A stretch of 64,000 bases of DNA from Gnetum montanum. Lineage: Eukaryota > Streptophyta > Gnetopsida > Gnetales > Gnetaceae. Location of the stretch: the NCBI GenBank assembly GCA_015680685.1, contig MNCI01026399.1, positions 679,377 through 743,376 on the forward strand. Direction: 5' to 3'. Under the pieces are notes generated by a model. The model did no database searches, was not told where the DNA came from, and worked only from the letters and a program-made list of their open reading frames with translations. Position numbers and translations under genes: made by a program. How positions within the stretch are numbered: the stretch's first letter is position 1; each line of letters starts with the position of its first letter. Below are positions 10,370 through 20,555 of the stretch, piece after piece.

Positions 10370-11235
10370 TGTAGGGTCACCTCTTCCAATCCCCTTGTTT
10401 TCTTCCCTATGTGTGGTTTTTCTAGGTTTCAAGCTCTGCGGAGATGTCTTGGAGGTTAGGGAGATGTCTTGCTTGAGATTTCGGCTCTCAGAGGAGACGT
10501 TTGGGAGATTATGGAGACATCTTGACTATTTAGGAGAAGTCTTAGATGAGATGTCTCAAGTCAAGCTGAGACGTCTTAGGCAAGTCTAGTTTGTTAGCAA
10601 GATGTCTTGAGGAGATAAGAGATGACCCAAACAAGTGGAGAAACTTTTGAAATTGCCATTCCAATCCGGGAAACAGCCAGGAGAAGATCGAAAATGATGA
10701 AAAATAGTTGAAGATCCTCAAGTTGAGTTGGGGAAAGGTTTCTAGGTGTCTTGTCTTCTCTTTGCTGGTAAATATTCACGTGTCCCATGCTTATATAACT
10801 ATGACACCATGGAGGTGACAATGAGATGTCATGAAAGTTTATGAGATGAGCTTGAACAAGAGAGTGAGAGAACACATTTAGTGAGTGCATATGTTGTTGC
10901 AACTCCAAGGTCAATTGTGTGATGGATTGGCCTGTGTGTTCTTGTGTCTTGCTTGTGAGTTGAGATCTCAATCCCAAGTTGTGGGAGAGATTCTCTATTA
11001 GTTGCGTCTTCCATTGAGAACAACCATTGTGTGGTTGTAGAGCCTTATGCTCTGCCACATCATTTGAGTGTCTTGAGAGGTTGGATGTGTTGTGGATTTT
11101 AGAACCTTGATGTAATCTTTGTTCAATAATTGAAGATGGCTAGTTTTCTTGTTTTCTAGCATATTATCTGTCTTTCACAATATCTGGATTTAGTAGGATT
11201 GAATGTGATTTTCCATTGGAGTGAACCTGCTCCAA
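10370..11235 (+). repeat. Gypsy A1 3' LTR (right end approximate)
   Basis: A purine tract (TTGAAGGGGGGAAAGC, 10351-10366) is followed by TGTAGGGTCACC, a plausible LTR start 255 bp after the integrase stop. The downstream part (GTTTTCTAGCATATT and following) aligns with family copy A2 read on the minus strand at about 23480-23080, so the LTR reaches at least about 11235. The 5' LTR is outside the window, so neither the end nor a target duplication can be checked. The left half holds the AGATGTCT motif cluster listed separately. Confidence 0.65.
10439..10625. repeat. Cluster of GAGATGTCTT-like motifs in the gypsy A1 LTR U3
   Basis: At least seven variants of GAGA(T/C)GTCT(T), in both orientations (GAGATGTCTT at 10441 and 10461, GAGACATCTT near 10514, GAGATGTCTC near 10549, GAGACGTCTT near 10568, AAGATGTCTT near 10600), lie within about 190 bp. 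This is where U3 enhancer repeats are expected. The element is partly self-complementary (AGACGTCT is a perfect palindrome). Confidence 0.75.
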
Positions 11236-11670
11236 TATGCTACTCAAAAACTTTCATAATGTCATAACAATTCCAAACGTTTACACAAACATATTGGTTT
11301 ATGAATTGATGAGATCACAACCTAATCAAGCATCACAGTCACATCAATATCTTTTGTTTACTTGGTAATTGAAATACAATACAATATTTCAGTGTTTGAA
11401 TGCAGAAAGTACATTGTTCTGTGCTTAATGTCTTCTTTAGTTCTGATGAACATCTTCATGAAATAGAAGACAGGTGTATGGTGTATGTATGCAGATTCTT
11501 TGGTAACTGTTTTTCATAATTACATGTTAAGACACAAATAAAATTCTTCAATGAAATAATAAAAACGTAAAATTCACTAGCCAAATAAAGTTTCTTTTCA
11601 TATAAATACATGTGCTTTTTTAATTGTTAGCATTACGAAGGGCTATTAAAACCATGGAATTTTAATGTGC
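11236..11670. other. AT-rich intron sequence, no recognisable feature
   Basis: Between the gypsy LTR and the SINE I see AT-rich sequence without ORFs, exons or repeats. It probably belongs to the long intron upstream of the first exchanger exon visible here. Confidence 0.5.
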
Positions 11671-11686
11671 AAAGATAAGAAATGAA

Positions 11687-11871
11687 CTAGGACCATCATT
11701 TAGAGTGATGGTAAGGTGCTTTTTTTTAACAAGTTGAAAGATATAGATTTGAGTCTGTGTGCAGCCACTCAAAGAGGTTAGGCTTTTGTTCATCCACTGA
11801 GCCTTCTGAGGTCCTATTTGATGGCTTGAGCATTGATGGCTTGAGCATTGAGACTCAGTGATGATCCTTTT
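11687..11871 (+). mobile_element. tRNA-derived SINE with 16-bp target duplication
   Basis: The 185-bp body is flanked by AAAGATAAGAAATGAA at 11671-11686 and 11872-11887, a perfect 16-bp duplication. Inside are an A-box-like TAGAGTGATGGTAAGG and, about 40 bp on, a B-box-like GATTTGAGTC followed by TGTGCAGCCACTC. That is the head typical of plant SINEs of the Au type. The 3' part holds a 15-bp direct duplication (GATGGCTTGAGCATT, about 11820-11849) and ends in a short T run. SINEs are copied by LINE machinery from pol III transcripts. This one sits in the intron before the EF-hand exon, in the gene's sense direction. Confidence 0.85.
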
Positions 11872-12090
11872 AAAGATAAGAAATGAAATATGGGCTAAAT
11901 CATTCTCAGCTCCTATTATAAAGGTTTTGTTTGCAAGCTAAATAAATTTTCTTAACAATGTATGATTGGAATATGAATTGTGTGTGCACACTTCTGAAAA
12001 TGGAATTACAATCTATAATTCTATATTATTAAATTGTTAAAATCATCACGTCCAAGCTTTAACACTTGTGTCTGTCATATCCAACTGCAG

Positions 12091-12391
12091 GCTATTCTCA
12101 TTTGCTGATATAGATAAGGATGGAACACTGACTGAATCAGAGGTTCAGCTATTGGTTATTGGGCTAGGTTTTGCAGATGGCTCAAAGTCAAAGTTGGAAA
12201 GAATGGGTGCTAACGATGTAGTTGAAAGATGGTTTTCTGAGTTTGACAGCGAGGAGAAGGATCATAAGTTATCAAAATCTGAGTTCATTGAAGGGATGAG
12301 CAGCTGGATAGAAAGTGTCAGAAAATGTTCGAAGGAGAATGGAAGGGCAACAAAAAGATGCTATGACAGAAGACTCAGTGTTCTGACCCAT
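12091..12391 (+). CDS. NCL: EF-hand Na+/Ca2+ exchanger-like protein, EF-hand exon
   Basis: The exon follows a clean acceptor (CCAACTGCAG|G) and encodes two EF-hands. The first loop (D-I-D-K-D-G-T-L-T-E-S-E) is complete. The second (D-S-E-E-K-D-H-K-L-S-K-S-E) has weaker acidic positions but keeps the hydrophobic pattern. Between them lies a linker with VVERWFSEF. In NCL-type plant exchangers a cytosolic EF-hand pair sits between the two NCX halves and senses Ca2+, matching the order seen here. The donor CAT|GTATTT at 12392 keeps the frame with the next exon (phase 0); AGT|GTTCTG at 12380 is an alternative. Upstream exons (signal, first transmembrane half) are not in the window, at least 12 kb away or absent. 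Confidence 0.82.
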
Positions 12392-12517
12392 GTATTTGTT
12401 TTATTCATTATTACTTAAATTTATTGATGATGTTTTTTTGTTGTATTAACTCCTTGTTAACTAGTTAACTATTATTCTCTTTATACTCAAAATTTTATGC
12501 TTTGGGTATTTATGCAG

Positions 12518-12853
12518 GAGGCTGAATCTTCTCTCCATGCTTTGTTAAAAAATGATGAAGAAGATATAGAAGATGATGGTGACGAGGAAGGAAATGAAGA
12601 TACAAAGCCTTTGGAGAAAAAGCAACTCATATTTATTTCATTGTGTAAGATTGCAGTTGGTGCTGCCTTGGCTGGAGTTTTTGCTGATCCATTAACAGAT
12701 GCCATCAATCATTTCTCCACTGTTTCGGGGATACCAAACTTTTTTGTGTCTTTTGTTGCAACGCCCTTTGCAACAAATTTCAGTGAGGCTTTCTCGTCTG
12801 TCATGTTTGCTAGGAAGAAGAGAAGGAAGCATTGCTCACTTGCATACTCACAG
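12518..12853 (+). CDS. NCL: Exchanger exon: acidic linker and alpha-2 repeat
   Basis: 112 codons between TATGCAG|GAG and CAG|GTAAAT, phase 0 at both ends. An acidic stretch (NDEEDIEDDGDEEGNED) leads to a basic turn and a transmembrane helix (LIFISLCKIAVGAALAGVF). Then comes the alpha-2 signature region GIPNFFVSFVATPFATNFSEAF. The family signature there is usually G-I-P-x-F-F-V-S-F-V-x-x-P-x-A-(S/T)-N-S-S-E-A. Asn, Glu and the surrounding helix are kept, but the first Ser of N-S-S-E is Phe here. A basic cytosolic loop (ARKKRRKHCSLAYSQ) ends the exon. The protein would exchange Ca2+ for a monovalent cation across a membrane, probably vacuolar or plasma. Confidence 0.88.
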
Positions 12854-12870
12854 GTAAATATCTGCCCGCT

Positions 12871-13090
12871 GTCGGCCATTATAATTAAATGTCCTGTTGA
12901 ATTTGCGAGAGTGATGTTAACAGAGTACATTTGTTTAAACATTTTAAGTTGCCTTTTTTTTAAACATTGCTGCAAGTTTCTATCAGCCATTATGATTAAA
13001 TGCCCTGTTGAATCTGCTATAGTGATATTAACAATGTACATTTGTTTAAATATTTTAAGTTGCTTTTTTATATTATTCCTACAAGTTTCT
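12871..13090. repeat. Two-copy tandem repeat (about 111 bp) just inside the exchanger intron
   Basis: GTCGGCCATTATAATTAAAT... (12871-12981) is repeated as ATCAGCCATTATGATTAAAT... (12982-13090). Both copies contain GTACATTTGTTTAAA and end CAAGTTTC. They are diverged, so this is an old duplication in the intron starting at 12854. Confidence 0.85.
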
Positions 13091-13249
13091 ATTCCATGTG
13101 ATTGATGCGGTTCTAGGCTAAGAAAAATCATACCAATAAAAAAGTTGCGATGAGCTTTGGACAGATTGTGCATGGCTCAGAGTTCCGAATTGGTTCAGAA
13201 AATACGTTAGTGGTTATTTAATTAAAGTTCAAGGGACCATGATATCTGA

Positions 13250-13275
13250 CTCAAAAAAGTCTAGACTTTTTTGAG
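13250..13275. repeat. 26-bp perfect palindrome in the intron
   Basis: The half-site CTCAAAAAAGTCT is followed at once by its exact reverse complement, with no spacer. Looser complementarity continues outward (ATATCTGA on the left, TGAGATAT on the right). It could form a hairpin in the transcript or cruciform in DNA. No element termini are seen around it. Confidence 0.9.
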
Positions 13276-15949
13276 GCATGAGATATGTTAAGGCCTATTG
13301 TTTTTCTATTAATTTGATTATGAGTTTTACCCTCTATATTAATGAATCTCTTTCTTTAATTAGTCATTAGTTCAGCATGATAAGCTAATGGGCTTGGTGT
13401 ATGATCAGAAGTCCAATCAGCAATCGTAAGGCAAGACCAAGGATACTTGTGAGCTGTTCAGGCTTCAAACGCTAGGCTAGGATTTGCACTAGGCATGGTA
13501 GTATGATTTATATGAGGCTTCGTATGAGTTATCATTGATGGAGGCTCGTGCTATACTATAGGCTTGTGGTAAATGTTGTCTGAACTTTGTATCAATGACA
13601 TAAACTTAGGTAAGAATGTGCCCAACTTATGTTAGCTATGCCATTGTGGAAAGATTTTTTGAGCAACAAGCAACACACCTAGCAGAAGTACCCAAAGGCA
13701 AACACATGATAGAAGCATTATAGCATGGATATGTAGCAGGAATTTGTTTTTATCATGGATGGTTCTTTTTGTTTTCAACTAAAACAGTGCTCCCTTGCCA
13801 AATACTTAGGTTGATGTTAGGCTGCAGCTAATGATAAACAATCTCCCAAAATGCTTTCAACTGATGGAATGAATATAGGCATCAATAAGTATCTTTATTC
13901 TTTGCACTTGCAGAGTGATTGGTTGTGTTTCATTATATATATGCACGGTCAATGATGCTATTAACATTCAAGGTCCGACATTATTTTCATTTCTCAGTTG
14001 ACATTGTAAGTTGCACTTTTTGACAAGGTTTTAAGTTACATTGGAACAGTAGATTTTTGCATAGTGTATCTCTATGCTTTTTAATGTTTACTGCTTTGTA
14101 AGATTTATCTCAGAAGCCCAACCATATTTCCATGATGGTTTTCTGTAAATTTTGAGGCTCGTATAATTTTATACGTAGCATTCTTGGAGATTATTTTCGA
14201 TATGATTGACTTACTGTTGCGCGACAAGGTTGTACAACACTTTGTTAACAAATAGCAACCAAACAAGAAAATGATATTTACTGGATGAAAATGAAAGAAA
14301 AAAAAAACACACAAAAAATAGTCGATGCAAAAGGTCCAATATTTTAGTTCAAGCAAACCACAACTACATTTGAGAGCGAACAGGTCTGTACATTAAAACA
14401 CATACACACAATGATCCTGATACTTGACCCTACATTATGCGGCTACACCCTTGTGTAAGCGCTAATGAAACAGAATAAATCCTATAAAGTGTTCCCACGA
14501 TGGCTTTTGTGAGCTCTAGTATCAACCAGTGACTGCTTTTGTATCCCCTATTTGTAACTCAATACCTCCATTTCCTATCCCATCCGCCAACAGAATAAGA
14601 AAAAGACCAAACCTTATAGTAGATGTTCTTCCGGAGGATGCTTTCCCATTCTTGAGAACTTCTCATAGCTAAATAGAAGAATGAGGCTCTTGCAGCTACT
14701 TTGCAAAGTCAACTTCTTTAACTGAGAAAATAGGAACATTTTGATGTTCTAATTTATCTAAGAACTCCATATACACTTTGGAACTAATCATTCTCTTTAT
14801 CAATTTTTGAATAATTTGCATGCTTCAAATCAGCGAACATACATAGAACACAGCCCTTCAGAAACATTTAAATATATGATTATAAATGCATTTTTCATAA
14901 TATGAAGCTCATATGCATACACAATGCTAATACCTTGAATGATCCATTACTGTTGTATTTGAATTTCATTAAAGCAATAAAAAATTGTTCTTTTCTAATT
15001 GTTAACCGAACATAGTCAGCAATAAAATACAACTTAGATGTATTTACCTGCGTTTGTATCACTACCATCCCTTTCTGCCTGCTTCTCCATTTTTGTATCA
15101 ACACATTATACATCCTGTGCACCTATTTCACAAATTCAACCAACACAATATTTCATTTTCAACTTAATTTGGCATGTTTCAATGATTTTGGATCTCATTA
15201 GTTTGATAGACTCCAACATTCTAAAGTAAAAACCTAGAACTAGCCTCTAAAGGAATTTGGTGCATACTCATGCAACGAATTATTATATGTATACTAAACA
15301 TGATCCAACATATTTTCTACACATACCTGGATCTTTTTCCTTTAAGAAATAAAGCTAAGATACTATTGATTAATTTTTCACTTAAATGCTTTGATCATAG
15401 GTCTTATATATGAACCTTTTTTGTACATGAGAAAACCCAATTTATTGGACCACTTGATTCTAGATGCTAAATACTATTAACATTCAATTTAGTGCTCAGG
15501 ACTCTCCACACATCTCTTCAAATAAGAAGTAAGTTTGACATCTCTTTCAGAAACGATTATTTCCCCTCTTGTATGTAATAAAATGTACACGTCATAACGT
15601 AACTATTTTTACCATACTGTTTTCAGATAGTACCTCTTGTCTCTAAAAAATTATGCTACCAGTTCTAAACACTGTAAAATGCTCGAGTGATTGTGTTCTG
15701 TTATATCAAATTGATAACGAGTGTTTGATTGACCATGCCTTATTAAGAACCTGTTGGGCAAGTGCAGAGTATTCTCTTCAGATTATCCCTTAAGTACACT
15801 GACAATACAGAGTTTTTTAAAAATTATGTTTAACAGCATCTGTACTGTGTTATCTTGAAATTGAAATATTTTTCTTTTTAATTTTTCTAGAAACTTTAAA
15901 GATTGAACTAACGATTGCTAACCATTTTGAAACCTGGAGTTATTCACAG

Positions 15950-16198
15950 ATATATGGATCTGTAATAATGAACAATACATTATGCTTGGGAGTTTTCTTA
16001 TTAATTGTGCTACTGAGAAAACTTGCATGGGAGTTTTCATCTGAGGTTTTAGTGATTGTTTTGGTGACACTAGTGATGGGTTCTCTTTCGGGTTTGAAGT
16101 CTACATTCCCTTTGTGGATGGCAGCTTTAGCGTTTTTGTTGTACCCAGCAGCTATTGCACTGGTAATTATTTTAGATTATGTGTTTGGCTGGCAATAA
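15950..16198 (+). CDS. NCL: Exchanger last exon: three transmembrane segments and stop
   Basis: It follows the acceptor TTATTCACAG and reads IYGSVIMNNTLCLGVFLLIV in phase with the previous exon. The M-N-N-T-L-C-L motif is the conserved helix after the alpha-2 repeat in NCX/NCL proteins. Two more helices follow (SSEVLVIVLVTLVMGSL; LWMAALAFLLYPAAIALVIIL). The protein ends D-Y-V-F-G-W-Q and TAA at 16196-16198; the DYVFGW end is typical of plant NCL proteins. Coding is uninterrupted and codon use is ordinary, so the gene may be functional even though only the 3' third is visible. Confidence 0.9.
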   Translation: MYGSVIMNNTLCLGVFLLIVLLRKLAWEFSSEVLVIVLVTLVMGSLSGLKSTFPLWMAALAFLLYPAAIALVIILDYVFGWQ

Positions 16199-16631
16199 CG
16201 ATTGAAGTTTTCATTCCTTCTCTCTTGTGCATGATTATGTTAAAGAAACAAGTGCTGAATTCTCTTGTAACCATATTATTTCTGGAAATTGTATAGTTGT
16301 GTGCCTTTGATGGTCCAAGGCAATTTCAGGATATTCTTCTTGAACATGTAATGTAAATTTTCTTGTTCTTCCATAATAATGTATGGTTTTTCTACGAGTG
16401 CAAACCACGATTTAGAAATCGGTTCTTAAGCTCTACTGCTTATATGTCCTGTTATATAAAATGGTTTCTCAATACAAGGGAAGTGAATGCAAACTTGTAA
16501 CCTAAAACAAATTTGATGCATAGTTAATTGAAATAGAAATATTATTACGATGATATTGGACAGTAGATATATACATGCTTAAGTTTTGAAAACATCAGTA
16601 AGAAGATTACCAAGTGTTCTTAGTAATATTT
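16199..16631 (+). other. Presumed 3' UTR and flank of the exchanger gene
   Basis: AT-rich sequence after the stop. Several U-rich and AATGTAA/AATAAT-like stretches (about 16350-16385) could serve plant polyadenylation, but no single signal can be picked. Confidence 0.45.
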
Positions 16632-16760
16632 GGAGTAAATCAACCAAATTTGCAGCTGGGATATAATATCCCATCTATGGTTAATGTGCTCCAATGCTGG
16701 AGTAAATCAACCAAATTTGCAGCTGGAATATCCCATCTGTGGTTAATGTCCTCCAATGCA
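16632..16760. repeat. 67-bp direct tandem duplication
   Basis: GGAGTAAATCAACCAAATTT... at 16632-16698 is repeated at 16699-16760. The second copy lacks a short ATAT piece. Each copy ends at CTCCAATGC. It lies at the left edge of the GC-rich island. Confidence 0.9.
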
Positions 16761-16789
16761 GGACCTCATAGGCAAATGTGTATTTATCT

Positions 16790-17298
16790 GTGAACGAGAC
16801 CAGCAGTCATGGGTTCCTTCCCGGCCGCGTTGATACAAATTGTGATCCAGATTTGGCCCAGTGCGCTCATTCTTTGAATGAGCTTATTGTAACCTCGTTC
16901 CATGGAGTGGTAGAAAGTTTAAGCCGATGGACACCGCTATGATAGTTGAGACCTAGTAACGAAAAGTAATAGGGTCACTAACAAAAATGAAAATGAAAAG
17001 ACAAAAACTGGTGCCTCATCACCAACTGGTCCACACCCTCGCGACTGCTCGAAGGGGTAGGGATCAAACGCGACTAGTCGCTTCTGGCGAAGCTTAACGC
17101 GGAAATATCATGTGATTCGGGATTTTTTGCAGCCCCGACAGACCGGGGTCACTTCGGGTTTCGTAGTTTCCTCCTGGAAGATTTCAGGATGGGTTGCATG
17201 GGGGTCGCCACGTTGGCGTCCGGTAAGATGACCCTTTCGGATAAACGGTATCAAGCTGCTGAATTAACACTTTTACGCGAATCTTGTTAAAAAAAAAA
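16790..17298. other. GC-rich island ending in an A10 run, unidentified retroposon-like sequence
   Basis: This half-kilobase stands out from its AT-rich surroundings (CCCGGCCGCG, GCGACTGCTCG, GGGGTCGCCACG, GCGTCCGG) and keeps many CpGs. It ends in TTGTTAAAAAAAAAA on the + strand. On the minus strand a tRNA-like A box (TGGACCAGTTGG, 17033-17022) is followed about 70 bp on by a weak B-box-like GGTCTCAAC (16953-16945), so a SINE on that strand is possible. No ORF and no target duplication were found. The CpG content suggests recent arrival or lack of methylation. Confidence 0.4.
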
Positions 17299-17925
17299 TG
17301 TGCCTCTTTACAATTAAAACCCAAGCCTTATATCCCTGTAAAGATTACTTGGCTGAAGAGTAGCTTCATTTGTTTAAGTCAGCATTAGCACATGCAAATG
17401 TCCAATATCAAGCTTGTAGGCTCTTTGTAGCAAATCTAAGAGATATGGCCCAAATTTGGAATTTTAACTGTCCAAATGATAGTATCTTCCGTTCTAGCTA
17501 GCTCAATACCAAATTTGCCTATGATGTCTTGCATTTTTTATTGTTAACTTCATCTTTATTAAATGCTTTATATTTATAATTGTAATTGGTTTGATCTCAC
17601 GGTTGACCATCTTATATGATGGTTATACTATTTATATTGTTATTATAACTCATAACTTGTTATATCTTTATTTATATTTTATTTAACTCAAAAAATTCAT
17701 ATTACCTTACTATTATTATAATTGTTTCTTATGAAATATTTTGTGTCAACATTATGATCTACTACTCAAAATACTTAATAAACTAAGTTTGCCATCTCCA
17801 GGGGATATTAACTCTAAATAAGAAAATAGAAAAAAGTATTAATATATGTTATCAATGCAACAAGTGTTTTTGATAACAAGACCTAGAGTTTTTTTGATAA
17901 TAATTGAATGAGCAAGTAATTGCAT
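17299..17925. other. AT-rich spacer, nothing recognised
   Basis: Very AT-rich sequence with no ORF, repeat or element terminus that I can support. Confidence 0.5.
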
Positions 17926-17929
17926 ATTT

Positions 17930-18360
17930 TTATGTTTAATCTATGAAGAACATCGCTTGGCTAAGGTAATCTTTACATAGTCGTCATCATCATCATCAAG
18001 CCTTGTTTCAACAAACTATGATGGGCTACATGAGTTCTTTTTCGTCATTCACCTCTATGAAGAGCTAGATCTTTTTTTATTTGAAAATTTTTCAAATCAT
18101 CTTCAATTGTTTTTTTTTCCCCAATATATTTTCTACACTTTCTTTTGGTGGCTTTTCTAGCATAGTGATGTAGTCATCTTTTTTAAAAGCTCATTGTTTA
18201 ATCTTCTTTGGACATGTCCAAACCATCTAACACACCATTATGATCTCATTGTAAATTTCTTATAATGAAGTTTGTAGTAATACAAGAGTATATCAAAATT
18301 TTCTTATGTCCGTAGAGATAAAGAAGTGTATGTGATAGCTAGAATTTAGAAGATACATCT
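17930..18360 (-). mobile_element. Relic of an RTE-like LINE 3' end
   Basis: The + strand carries CGTCATCATCATCATCAAGCC followed by GCTACATGAG..., the reverse of the 3' end shared by many plant RTE-clade LINEs (a TCATCAAGCC block and a GGCTACATG block). Read on the minus strand at about 18240-18195, the text VRWFGHVQRR appears, the conserved C-terminus of the RTE reverse transcriptase. The rest is too decayed to read. Family recognition is from remembered motifs, so moderate confidence. Confidence 0.55.
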
Positions 18361-19933
18361 AACATCTCCAAGCCTACTCTAGGCTAGTAAGGCATTACGT
18401 AAGGGAAAGATAATATACTACTTAATAAAAATCAAGAATCTCATAAACAAATCATAATAAGGATGGATATATGACATCCAAGAACACCATTCAAAAAGAG
18501 TCTCATTAATGATTAACAGAATCAAAATAATGATAGAATTCCTTGGCCTTCAACATTTCCAATGTAAAGCAAGGTTCATCTTCTATGCTAATCCATATCT
18601 CACAATTTGAGAACATGTTAGTAAATGCTTTATCTACATTTGCCATAGCTGTTGATTCATCTATTGTCCAACATCATTAATCCCAAATCTCTTATTCCAT
18701 ACCCATTATCAAATTATGATTGATACAAAAACATCTAATTTACTTGTATGATCACATCATTTAATGTCTTACCATTGGTGAAACTTCTAATAATTTGTTT
18801 CACTCTCAAACAAACACTTTACAAAAACATTGTAATTACTTTTGCATCATTCACCTTGATATTTTATATCATATTTTGTCTAATGATGTTTTGATTAGAT
18901 GTCTTAATCTCAAAGAACCCAAAAGCATTCTTGAGCAAGTTCATTTAAGAATCTATGGTCATTTAGGATCATAACCCTTGGTATTACAAATACATGCACT
19001 AGGATATTGGTGACCAACCATGGTTAAGAGCACTTATCACTTAGTTAAATATTATAATACTTGTCAAAGATATGCTTCCTTAGTCTATGTATTATTTCAA
19101 GAACTTCAATCTACTCAGATCACTTGGTCATTTTAGAAATGGGGGCTAGACCTTATTGGTGCTATTTATTTCAAATCTTCTATAGGTCACCAATTTATCT
19201 TTATAGCTATAGAATATTTTACCAAATAGGTATAAGTCATCCCTTTGTGTTCCACCAAATCTTACTATATATGTCATTTTCTTCAGGACAACATCACTTG
19301 ATTTAATATTTTCCTTCAAATTATAGTGTATCATGGTTCATAGTTCAAGAGGCGAGAGGGATCCAATTTTTTCTCTCAATACCAAATCATCCATTTGATT
19401 TTATCTCTATATTACTTTTCAATCCAATGTTTTAGTCAAATCCACCAACAAAATCATCATCTCTACCTCTTCCAAATCATGATCAATCAATCCAAATGCA
19501 ATTGACATACCTACCTTTCTCATGCCCTATGGATATATTAAACCACATTTCATAAGTTCACTAGTAAAACCTTGTTCCTTTTGAACTCTGGATTAAAATC
19601 CATGTTACCTATGGAACTACAAATTTCATCCCTTTGCACAACCCTTCACAACTTGCTCTTAGATGAAGACAATGATAGAATGCACTGCATTGAACTAGAT
19701 ACTTTAGAAGAAAAGTGATGAGTGGCGAGGTACCCCTACACTCCACCATACGAAATGAGCGTACACGCGCGATCCGGTCGAACTCCGCAGACTAAATGCC
19801 TTAATGCCACAAGAAACACTTGGGGTTAATCGTTCGTTGTCTTCCCAGGCTTGCTTGTAAGTGTCACGGTGTATGGTTAAGCAAGTCTGAGGTATGTGAT
19901 TTTTTTGGTATTTTTGGCTTATCTTCTATGCTA

Positions 19934-20555
19934 NNNNNNNNNNNNNNNNNNNNNNNNNNNNNNNNNNNNNNNNNNNNNNNNNNNNNNNNNNNNNNNNNNN
20001 NNNNNNNNNNNNNNNNNNNNNNNNNNNNNNNNNNNNNNNNNNNNNNNNNNNNNNNNNNNNNNNNNNNNNNNNNNNNNNNNNNNNNNNNNNNNNNNNNNNN
20101 NNNNNNNNNNNNNNNNNNNNNNNNNNNNNNNNNNNNNNNNNNNNNNNNNNNNNNNNNNNNNNNNNNNNNNNNNNNNNNNNNNNNNNNNNNNNNNNNNNNN
20201 NNNNNNNNNNNNNNNNNNNNNNNNNNNNNNNNNNNNNNNNNNNNNNNNNNNNNNNNNNNNNNNNNNNNNNNNNNNNNNNNNNNNNNNNNNNNNNNNNNNN
20301 NNNNNNNNNNNNNNNNNNNNNNNNNNNNNNNNNNNNNNNNNNNNNNNNNNNNNNNNNNNNNNNNNNNNNNNNNNNNNNNNNNNNNNNNNNNNNNNNNNNN
20401 NNNNNNNNNNNNNNNNNNNNNNNNNNNNNNNNNNNNNNNNNNNNNNNNNNNNNNNNNNNNNNNNNNNNNNNNNNNNNNNNNNNNNNNNNNNNNNNNNNNN
20501 NNNNNNNNNNNNNNNNNNNNNNNNNNNNNNNNNNNNNNNNNNNNNNNNNNNNNNN
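19934..20555. other. Assembly gap (622 N)
   Basis: A run of N inside the solo LTR. Its right edge stops within a tandem array of perfect palindromes, a plausible cause of assembly or sequencing failure. Open frames through the N run are meaningless. Confidence 1.

Larger units (their letters stand above)
12854..15949 (+). other. Intron of the exchanger gene (3.1 kb)
   Basis: It runs from GTAAAT after CAG to TTATTCACAG before the last exon. Apart from the tandem repeat (12871-13090) and the palindrome (13250-13275) it is AT-rich (with a weak tract at 14280-14315 of A/C composition). I find no other exon, element terminus or ORF in it. The open stretches within it are short and lack family motifs. 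Confidence 0.8.

Noticed and set aside
10594-11058. A 154-codon minus-strand frame in the gypsy A1 LTR
   Set aside because: It lies wholly within the LTR, low-complexity Ser/His/Gln text without a domain, and is absent from copy A2.
12709-13173. A 154-codon minus-strand frame across exon and intron of the exchanger gene
   Set aside because: It is antisense to a well-supported exon and crosses the splice site and the tandem repeat; no family motifs.
14105-14356. Hydrophobic minus-strand frame in the exchanger intron
   Set aside because: AT-rich composition explains the Phe/Leu-rich text; no start context, splice sites or motif.
16114-16296. Second + frame overlapping the last exchanger exon
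   Set aside because: Out-of-frame shadow of a conserved coding exon.
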